From positions 1-7,555 of the forward strand of contig CAYRWY010000298.1 of the NCBI GenBank assembly GCA_964427955.1: a DNA stretch of 7,555 bases, in the 5' to 3' direction. Position 1 is the stretch's first letter, and every line of letters begins with the position of its first letter. Below, one piece after another: positions 1-4,937 of the stretch. The stretch comes from JACRBK01 sp964427955. GTDB lineage: Bacteria > Chloroflexota > Anaerolineae > Aggregatilineales > Aggregatilineaceae. The notes below the pieces were generated by a model, which was given only the letters and a program-made list of their open reading frames with translations, was not told the DNA's origin and ran no database searches. The position numbers were made by a program, and so were the translations under genes.

Positions 1-75
1 GAAAAAATGAGAATTGTCTCTCAAAAATCCCGGTTCTCAATGCCTGTCCGCCCCCCCCTCGCCGCGTCTGAAATG

Positions 76-103
76 CTGACTCATGCTATGGTACCCGTAT
101 AAC
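76..103 (+). promoter_or_regulatory. Possible housekeeping (sigma-70 type) promoter for the sigma/anti-sigma operon
   Basis: A -35-like CTGACT (76-81, four of six matches to TTGACA) is followed after a 16-base spacer by TATAAC (98-103, five of six matches to TATAAT). Transcription would start near base 110, leaving a leader of about 60 bases before the preferred sigma-factor start at 169. It could give basal expression while the ECF-type promoter just downstream gives induced expression. It is called from motif match and spacing only. Confidence 0.45.
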
Positions 104-108
104 AAGCT

Positions 109-137
109 GGAACTTTTCGGGCCGCGCCGGTGTCTAA
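109..137 (+). promoter_or_regulatory. ECF-sigma-type promoter, probably autoregulatory
   Basis: GGAACTT (109-115) and GTCTAA (132-137) are separated by 16 bases. This is close to the textbook promoter of RpoE-like ECF sigma factors, with its GGAACTT -35 box and GTCTAA/TCTGA-like -10 box. It sits directly before an ECF sigma gene, as expected for positive autoregulation. Transcription would start around base 144-146, downstream of the possible GTG start at 130 and at or past the ATG at 142. It therefore favours ATG 169 as the true start, with a leader of about 24 bases. I saw no second GGAACTT box in the window. Confidence 0.62.
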
Positions 138-168
138 TCTCATGAAGGCGGGGATTCCTAGAGGACGT

Positions 169-741
169 ATGGCTCAATATATTCCAACCTACCTATCCAG
201 TGCTTCAGAACTCGTGTTGATACAGGAGATGGCCGCCGGAAACAGCGGGGCGTTGGATGAACTCTACGCGCGCTACGGGCCGGCGATCTTCAGCTTCTTG
301 ATGGCGCGCACCAGCAATGCGGCGCTGTCGGAAGAGGTGCTGCAAGACGTCATGCTGGCCGCCTGGCGTTCGGCGGCGAGCTTTCGGGGGGACAGCAAGG
401 TGCTGACCTGGCTGCTGACCATTGCCCGCAACCGGGCCATCAACGCCCAGCGGCGGCATACGCCCCCTGTCGTCTCGCTGACCGAAGCGTCCGATATGGG
501 CGCGGGCGATACGGGACCGCTGGAACGCTTGATGCGCCAGGGCGAATACCAGGCCGTGCGCGAGCAGTTATCCCATCTGCCCGCCCACCTGCGCGAGGTG
601 CTGGTGCTGGTCTTTTATCACCAGCTCAGCGAGGCCGAGGTCGCAGGTGTGCTGGACATCCCGGCGGGGACGGTCAAGAGCCGTCTGCACCGGGGCAAAG
701 AGGCGCTGCGCAAGGCGCTGCAAGTTGAGGGAACCGCATAA
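169..741 (+). CDS. ECF-subfamily RNA polymerase sigma-70 factor
   Basis: This 190-residue protein redirects RNA polymerase to a dedicated promoter set. Region 2 spans about residues 29-97, with the 'LDELYARYG' start, a core-binding helix (about 54-66) and the 'TWLLTIARNRAINAQRR' end that contacts the -10 element. A linker of about 40 residues follows. Region 4 (about 134-184) has a helix-turn-helix containing 'LSEAEVAGVLDIPAGTVKSRLHRGKEAL', here cited as its core, which reads the -35 box. Length and layout are typical of a minimal ECF factor lacking regions 1 and 3. Start choice: the frame is open from GTG 130, but ATG 169 has a GAGG at 161-164 (short spacing), begins just before conserved sequence, and lies downstream of the predicted ECF promoter. 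Its stop overlaps the next gene's ATG by one base (TAATG), so the two products are probably translationally coupled. The regulon cannot be read from this window. Confidence 0.93.
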   Translation: MAQYIPTYLSSASELVLIQEMAAGNSGALDELYARYGPAIFSFLMARTSNAALSEEVLQDVMLAAWRSAASFRGDSKVLTWLLTIARNRAINAQRRHTPPVVSLTEASDMGAGDTGPLERLMRQGEYQAVREQLSHLPAHLREVLVLVFYHQLSEAEVAGVLDIPAGTVKSRLHRGKEALRKALQVEGTA

Positions 742-3044
742 TGCACAAGCAATGGGTTGACTTGATTCCGTACTACGTCGCCGGGACCGTCCCGCGCTCC
801 AAGGCCGCCGCGTTCGAGCAGCATCTCGCCCGCTGCGAAGCGTGCCGCCGCGCGCTGGACGAATGGCGCACGGTGGCCGGGACCGTGCGCGACGAGGCGC
901 AAGCCTGGGCCAACCAGACGCCCGCGCTGTCGATGTCCGTGCGCGCCCAGTTGGGCCAGCCGTGGGGACCCTCCGCGAATGGGCATTCCAAGCGAGTCCC
1001 GGCCCTGGATGGCACCCAGACGATCCGCGCCGTGCCGCGCCGTGCCGATTTTCGCCGCCCGGCCCTGCCGGTCACGCTGGCCGCGGCGGTCCTGGTCGCC
1101 GTGCTGATCGGGGTGCTCCTGCTCCTGCGCAGCACGCAGAGTCACGAGCCTGACGAATTGGGGCTGGCGACGGATGTGACGCCGCTGGCCGCGCGCACGG
1201 CCACGCCCTCCCCCACCCGCACGCTGCCCCCGGTCGGGACGCTGCCGGGGCTGACGCCTGCTGCCACCTCGGTCGCGGATCTGGGGATCATCGGCCCGCG
1301 CCCCTCGTCCAGTCCCGCGCACGCCCTGGCAAGCGTGACGCCGCAGTCCCCGCCGCCGCAGGGCGTGTGCTCGGTCACCAGCAGCACCGGCAACTGGGTC
1401 ATGGTCTACAGCGGCCCCAGCTTCGGCTACGGCGAGATCGATTCGATGGCCCCAGGCGAATACCGCGCCACGTGGGTGCAGACCAATGACGGCTGGTACG
1501 AGGTGATCGTCTCCAGCACCGGAATCGCCACGGTGGGCTGGGTGTATCGCAGTGACGTGAAGCTCAACGGCCCATGCGGCAGCCTGCCGGAGCCTTCGCC
1601 GACGTATGTCGCGACCCCGACCGCCCGCTTCGACCAGGCGGGCGGCGGCTACGTGTTGATCACGACCGTGCAGGTCGGCGATATTCCGGCGGGGACGAAC
1701 GTGCGGATCGGCGGGATGTGGTACGACGGCAGCCTGTGGCATTACCAGATCGCGGCGGAAGGCGAGCAGCTTTTCGCCGAAGCGACCGAAGACCAGTTGG
1801 CGATGGCGCCGGACATCACCCCCGGTCCGACGCCGACCTCCAAGTTCGAAGGCGGCTATGGATACACCCTGATCACGCTGGAACAGGTCGGCGCCATCCC
1901 CGCCAACACTCGTGTCGGCATCGGCTCGTACTGGTTCGATGGCCGCAAGTGGCGCTACAACATCGTGACGATGGACGGCCAGTTGAGCGCCGAAGCCTTC
2001 GACACCCAGCTCGCCTATTTGCCGGAATATACGCCCGGTCCGACGCCGACTTCTCAGTACAACGACTGGATCGGCACAGGCAGCTATCCGCTGATCACGC
2101 TGGAACAGGTCGGCCAGATTCCGGCGGGGACGCACGTGCGCATCGGCTCGGCCTGGTTCGACGGGCTGGCGTGGGTCTACAACATCGCCGCCGAAGGCGA
2201 GCAGCTTTTTGCCGACGCGCGGGCGGACCAGTTGACGTATGCACCCGGTCCGACGCCCACCCCGACCCCGACCTTCTCCGGTCCGATCACGATCAATTCG
2301 TTCACGGCCTCGGTCCAGACCTTCGTGGCGGGGCAAACCTTCACCTTGAGCTGGAATGTGAGCGGAGCAGCCAGCGTCAAGCTCGTGGATTACAACGCGA
2401 CCGCCCCACCCTACAGCGAGACCATCGTCGAGGGCCTGGCCCCGGTCGGCAGCTTCAACGTCACCGTGCCGGTCCCGGATGCCTACGCCTACAACGACAC
2501 CCAGTGGTACCAGTTGGTCGCGGTGAATATCACGCAAACGGTGGAAGGCAGTTCGACCAACGGCGGACTCATCTCCGGCCCGCTGGCCTGCCCGTTCAGC
2601 TATTTTTTCGGCAGCGTACCCGACTCCTGCCCCGAACGGCCCACCGCCGAAGCCGGATCAGCCACGTACCAACCGTTCCAGAACGGGTTCATGGTCGGGC
2701 TGACGCGCAGCGGATACGCCTATGTGTATGTCTTCTTCGCCGATGGGAGCTGGTCGCGTTACGACGCTTCCGGGACGCAGCCGGACGTGATCGAAACGCC
2801 GCCGGACGGGCTGTACCAGCCGTTCGGGGCGCTGGGCCAGGTGTGGCAGACCGGCGTGCGGGATGCGCTGGGCTGGGGCACCACCGCCGCCCAGAGTTAC
2901 ACTTATTCCCTGCAAAACGAAGCGCGACCGTTCCTCACCACGAAGACCGCGATCAACTTCTACCTGTCGCTGGCCGATGGGCGTGTGCTGTACCTGACCC
3001 CGACGACGATGGGCCAGAATTATGGGACGTGGCAGGGACTCTAG
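741..3044 (+). CDS. Membrane-spanning zinc-finger anti-sigma factor with a large multidomain extracellular sensor region
   Basis: This 767-residue protein probably holds the upstream sigma factor inactive at the membrane. The cytoplasmic head carries the HxxxCxxC zinc-binding signature of zf-HC2 anti-sigma domains (H28, C32, C35). A basic stretch precedes one membrane helix (about 108-129), giving an N-in, C-out topology without a cleaved signal. Outside are a Pro/Thr-rich stalk (about 147-207), an SH3-like domain (about 208-280, 'MVYSGPSFGYG...GWVYRSDV') bounded by C210 and C279, three 54-residue repeats (304-357, 375-428, 449-502) joined by 'TPGPTPT' linkers, an Ig-like domain (about 514-600), a C617/C630 pair and a C-terminal domain (about 637-763) with two 'ADG' beta motifs and 'PPDGLYQPFG'. 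Typical anti-sigma factors are about 200-300 residues, so this ectodomain is unusually large. SH3-like and Ig-like domains suggest contact with cell wall or glycan; the ligand is unknown. The one-base overlap with the sigma gene supports paired function. Confidence 0.87.
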   Translation: MHKQWVDLIPYYVAGTVPRSKAAAFEQHLARCEACRRALDEWRTVAGTVRDEAQAWANQTPALSMSVRAQLGQPWGPSANGHSKRVPALDGTQTIRAVPRRADFRRPALPVTLAAAVLVAVLIGVLLLLRSTQSHEPDELGLATDVTPLAARTATPSPTRTLPPVGTLPGLTPAATSVADLGIIGPRPSSSPAHALASVTPQSPPPQGVCSVTSSTGNWVMVYSGPSFGYGEIDSMAPGEYRATWVQTNDGWYEVIVSSTGIATVGWVYRSDVKLNGPCGSLPEPSPTYVATPTARFDQAGGGYVLITTVQVGDIPAGTNVRIGGMWYDGSLWHYQIAAEGEQLFAEATEDQLAMAPDITPGPTPTSKFEGGYGYTLITLEQVGAIPANTRVGIGSYWFDGRKWRYNIVTMDGQLSAEAFDTQLAYLPEYTPGPTPTSQYNDWIGTGSYPLITLEQVGQIPAGTHVRIGSAWFDGLAWVYNIAAEGEQLFADARADQLTYAPGPTPTPTPTFSGPITINSFTASVQTFVAGQTFTLSWNVSGAASVKLVDYNATAPPYSETIVEGLAPVGSFNVTVPVPDAYAYNDTQWYQLVAVNITQTVEGSSTNGGLISGPLACPFSYFFGSVPDSCPERPTAEAGSATYQPFQNGFMVGLTRSGYAYVYVFFADGSWSRYDASGTQPDVIETPPDGLYQPFGALGQVWQTGVRDALGWGTTAAQSYTYSLQNEARPFLTTKTAINFYLSLADGRVLYLTPTTMGQNYGTWQGL
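1650..2246 (+). repeat. Three in-frame tandem repeats (54 codons each) inside the anti-sigma ectodomain
   Basis: The units are 1650-1811, 1863-2024 and 2085-2246. Each encodes exactly 54 residues with no gaps between copies, separated by 17- and 20-residue linkers containing PGPTPTS. The shared core is Y-x-LIT...QVG.IPA.T.V.IG..W.DG..W.Y.I, ending near QL. By hand, copies 1 and 3 share 37 of 54 residues and copies 2 and 3 share 33 of 54. At DNA level, copies 2 and 3 share an exact 24-base block (1869-1892 and 2091-2114). Copies 1 and 3 share exact blocks of 15 bases (1683-1697 and 2118-2132) and 17 bases (1758-1774 and 2193-2209). The third copy is therefore a patchwork of the other two. The aromatic-rich beta pattern fits a small SH3-like module, which is an inference. 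Confidence 0.9.
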
Positions 3045-3068
3045 CCCGGCCACCGATCTACCTCCCCT

Positions 3069-3998
3069 CTACTGGAGGCGCGCGAACAGCAGTTCCTTGA
3101 AGCGCGCCGCGTCGATTTTCAGGCAGACGGTGATATTGGGATCGCGGTTCAGCAGGCGGTAGCGGTCGATCACGACCTGCCCGTAGGTGTCCGCGCTCTT
3201 GTGCTCGACATAGGCATAGGCGCGCACCTGCTCGGTGATGATCGCCGGGTAGAGCGCCGTGATCAGCGTCACCGGGTCCGGCAGGTCAAAACCGACCTTG
3301 CCCCACGAGGCCAGGTTATACGCCTTCAGGCTCTCGTTGCAGCGCACGCAGAAGCGCGCTACCTCGGACCCGCTGGCGATCAGCCGGTCGATGTCGGCCT
3401 GGGTGATGAACGTCTCGTCGGTGCTGACGTCCCAACCCACGAACGTCAGCGGCAGCCCGCTGTTGACGACGATCTGCGCCGCCTCGGCGTCCACGTAAAT
3501 GTTGAACTCCGCCACCGGCGTGATGTTGCCCGGACCGACGCCGCTGCCGCCCATCACGAACACGCTTTTGACCTGCCGGGCGATTTCCGGCGCTTTCAGA
3601 CAGGCCAGCGCCAGGTTGGTCAGCGGGCCGAGCGTGACGATCTCGACCTCGCCGGGATGCGCCTGGACCACCTCGATGATCTTGTCCAGCGCGTGACCGG
3701 GTGCCGCCGCCAGCGGGGGATTGGGTAGGAACATATCGCCCAGGCCGTCCTGGCCGTGCACGAACTCGGAGGTATACAGGTCGCGCAGCAAGGGCTTAGC
3801 CGCGCCCCGGTGGACCGGTGGGGCGTAGGTGTTCGCCACCTGGACGGCGATCAGCGCGTTTTTGGTCGCCACGTCCAATGGCAGATTGCCCGCCACGACG
3901 GTGATCGCCTCGACGTGCACGTTGTCATCGCGCAGCGCCGCGATCAGGGCCACCGCATCGTCGGAGGCGGTATCGGTGTCGATCAAGAGTCTTCGCAT
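3069..3998 (-). CDS. Inosine/uridine-preferring nucleoside hydrolase family protein
   Basis: This 309-residue enzyme probably hydrolyses the N-glycosidic bond of ribonucleosides to free base and ribose in the cytoplasm, for nucleoside salvage. The N-terminal calcium/ribose motif is DTDTASDD (residues 7-14; family form DxDPGxDD). Other family signatures are VTLGPLTNLALA (about 121-132, with T122 as a likely calcium ligand), VMGG (148-151), EFN (164-166, ribose binding) and the late acid in PDP (D241). Two family features differ: the PG of the first motif is TA, and the His that normally precedes the late Asp in the best-studied enzymes is Pro (P240). Substrate range is therefore uncertain. The start at 3998 is chosen because GGAG lies 6 bases upstream and homology begins there; the frame is open a further 19 codons. 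Length is normal for the family. It lies downstream of the YeiL-like regulator and converges with the anti-sigma gene, with 24 bases between stop codons. Confidence 0.9.
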   Translation of the reverse strand: MRRLLIDTDTASDDAVALIAALRDDNVHVEAITVVAGNLPLDVATKNALIAVQVANTYAPPVHRGAAKPLLRDLYTSEFVHGQDGLGDMFLPNPPLAAAPGHALDKIIEVVQAHPGEVEIVTLGPLTNLALACLKAPEIARQVKSVFVMGGSGVGPGNITPVAEFNIYVDAEAAQIVVNSGLPLTFVGWDVSTDETFITQADIDRLIASGSEVARFCVRCNESLKAYNLASWGKVGFDLPDPVTLITALYPAIITEQVRAYAYVEHKSADTYGQVVIDRYRLLNRDPNITVCLKIDAARFKELLFARLQ

Positions 3999-4082
3999 GA
4001 ATGTCTCCGCTAACACGCCAAAAAATGCTTTACTGATTCTTCTTCCTTGCACCAATAGCCAAACTTTTTCCAGGGAGATTTA
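3999..4082 (-). promoter_or_regulatory. AT-rich leader of the nucleoside hydrolase, probable promoter region
   Basis: This stretch is visibly more A/T-rich than the flanking genes. Reading the minus strand, the best box pair is TTGGTG (4055-4050) and TAAAGC (4032-4027) with a 17-base spacer, but the -10 match is poor (three of six). The ribosome site GGAG (4008-4005) is 6 bases before the ATG and supports the start at 3998. Independent transcription from the upstream regulator gene is plausible but not shown. No clear operator dyad was found. Confidence 0.3.
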
Positions 4083-4151
4083 CCTCACTCCAAGCAAGTT
4101 GGAGAGGGGAACAAGCGGTTTTCTCCCCTCTCCAGCTTGCCTGGGGAGGGG
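4083..4151. repeat. Long imperfect palindrome (hairpin), likely a dispersed repeat or transcript-end structure
   Basis: The core arms 4094-4110 and 4124-4140 pair over 17 positions, with 16 Watson-Crick pairs and one G-T wobble, around a 13-base loop (4111-4123). Pairing continues outward to 4083/4151 with mismatches only at 4093/4141 and 4087/4147 plus two further G-T wobbles. The arms are rich in GGAGAGGGG/CCCCTCTCC, a composition I associate from memory with dispersed intergenic palindromes in several GC-rich bacterial genomes. It lies between the end of the regulator gene and the start of the nucleoside hydrolase, both on the minus strand. It could end or attenuate read-through transcription, but no T-run follows on that strand, so a classical intrinsic terminator is not supported. 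Confidence 0.75.
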
Positions 4152-4231
4152 CTGGGGGTGGGGTTTAAAAGGTCAGCTACCCGGACCAGTGTATAGGCAG
4201 CGCCCGCGCCCGCCAAGGACAAATGTCCCGA

Positions 4232-4903
4232 TCACTCCGCGTCCGCCCAGCGCGCCAGCCCGGCCCGATCCAGAATCCGCACGCGCTGCCGGTCGCGCCA
4301 GATGAGGGTCGCGCTTTCCAGGTCTTTGATCACCCGGTTCAGGTGGCGCGGACTGGTGTCCAGCAAGCCCGCCAGGGACGCCCGCGCCGGGAGCAGGATC
4401 AGCCCGTCGGGCGTGGACGGCTGCGCGATCAGGTACGCGGCCAGCCGGGCCGAAAGCGGCAGCACGTTCCCGGTCTGGCGCAGGCTGGTCTGGTACAGCT
4501 TGGTAGTCAGGTGGTGGATCACGAAGCGCAGAAAGCGTGGATCGTCCCAGCCGCAGCGCAGCACGAGCGCTTTTTCGATTCCCAGCAAGACCGAGGCTTC
4601 GGTCGTGACGACGTTGGTTTGGAGCGTGTCATCGCTGAAAAGCTCCAGGTCGCCCAGCACCGCCAGCGGCGACAGCAGCGCCAGCACGGCCAGCTTGCCG
4701 TTGGGATGCACGACGTTCACCTGGACCTGGCCCGCCACCAGCAGGTAAACGTACCACTGCTCGCCCGCCTGCGAGTATAATTCAGTGCCCGGCGGATACC
4801 GGAACAGCCGCAGCCCGCGCAGCAGGTCCGTGTTCAGGTGATCGCCCAGGGAGAACTCGTGAATATAATGCTTCAGCAGCGATTGGGAGGGAGATTGCTC
4901 CAT
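4232..4903 (-). CDS. Crp/Fnr-family transcriptional regulator, YeiL-like
   Basis: This 223-residue regulator has a cyclic-nucleotide-binding-type beta-barrel (about residues 25-115, with G-x-V-x-V and 'VLGDLELFSDD'), a dimerisation helix (about 122-145) and a Crp-type winged helix-turn-helix (about 149-215; recognition helix around 183-196, 'TSPRHLNRVIKDLE'). The phosphate-binding Arg-Ser of true cAMP receptors is absent: the matching region after the GDLEL loop reads TLQTNVVT. There is only one Cys (C117), so neither cAMP binding nor an Fnr-style iron-sulfur cluster is expected. Overall pattern, including GDLEL, the L-x-FL-R helix and 'LPLSARLAAYLI', resembles E. coli YeiL. In E. coli yeiL lies beside the nucleoside hydrolase gene rihB; here a nucleoside hydrolase follows on the same strand, 233 bases downstream. 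The natural inference is control of nucleoside use. The start at 4903 has only a weak GGTGAAG upstream. It is divergent from the MutS-like gene. Confidence 0.85.
   Translation of the reverse strand: MEQSPSQSLLKHYIHEFSLGDHLNTDLLRGLRLFRYPPGTELYSQAGEQWYVYLLVAGQVQVNVVHPNGKLAVLALLSPLAVLGDLELFSDDTLQTNVVTTEASVLLGIEKALVLRCGWDDPRFLRFVIHHLTTKLYQTSLRQTGNVLPLSARLAAYLIAQPSTPDGLILLPARASLAGLLDTSPRHLNRVIKDLESATLIWRDRQRVRILDRAGLARWADAE
4864..4869 (+). promoter_or_regulatory. Possible -10 box for the MutS-like gene, inside the divergent regulator gene
   Basis: A perfect TATAAT lies 69 bases before the MutS-like start at 4938. Only 34 bases separate the two divergent start codons, so the promoter must lie at least partly within the regulator's coding sequence. 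No convincing -35 box is found at normal spacing, and the TG upstream is one base too far for an extended -10. It is a candidate only. Confidence 0.3.
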
Positions 4904-4937
4904 ACTTCACCCGTCGCACTCACCGAAAGGACTAAGG

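Noticed and set aside
8..39. Inverted repeat TGAGAA/TTCTCA near the left edge, as a terminator or operator
   Set aside because: Six-base arms 20 bases apart with no T-run; expected by chance.
1..102. Plus-strand frame open from the left edge to a TAA at 100-102, as a possible end of an upstream gene
   Set aside because: Only 33 codons, no recognisable motif, composition unlike the neighbouring genes, and a promoter appears to overlap it.
1650..2246. Regularly spaced repeats considered as a CRISPR array
   Set aside because: Units are 162 bases, imperfect and in frame in a protein-coding gene.
618..2537. Long minus-strand open frame (639 codons) opposite the anti-sigma gene
   Set aside because: Its translation is Arg/Gly/His-rich low-complexity with no domain, and it mirrors codon bias of the well-supported plus-strand gene.
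2673..2686. Palindrome CCGTTC-CA-GAACGG inside the anti-sigma gene
   Set aside because: Lies in conserved coding sequence with no promoter nearby; probably chance in GC-rich DNA.
3061..3078. CCTCC/GGAGG stem between the convergent anti-sigma and nucleoside hydrolase genes, as a terminator
   Set aside because: Only five base pairs with an 8-base loop, no T-run on either side, and it includes the hydrolase stop codon.
1574..3100. Long plus-strand open frame in another phase of the anti-sigma gene
   Set aside because: Arg-rich shadow of the real frame, with no recognisable domains and no independent start signal.
4217..4228. Palindrome GGACA-AA-TGTCC just past the regulator's stop codon, as its terminator
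   Set aside because: Short arms with a two-base loop and no T-run on the minus strand.
4776..4781. Second perfect TATAAT on the plus strand inside the regulator gene
   Set aside because: No -35 box, far from the MutS-like start, and explained by the coding of a Glu-Leu-Tyr-Ser stretch on the other strand.
4907..4924. Two TCACC direct repeats 13 bases apart in the divergent gap, as a Crp/Fnr operator
   Set aside because: Crp-type sites are inverted (TGTGA-N6-TCACA-like); these are direct, short and GC-rich.
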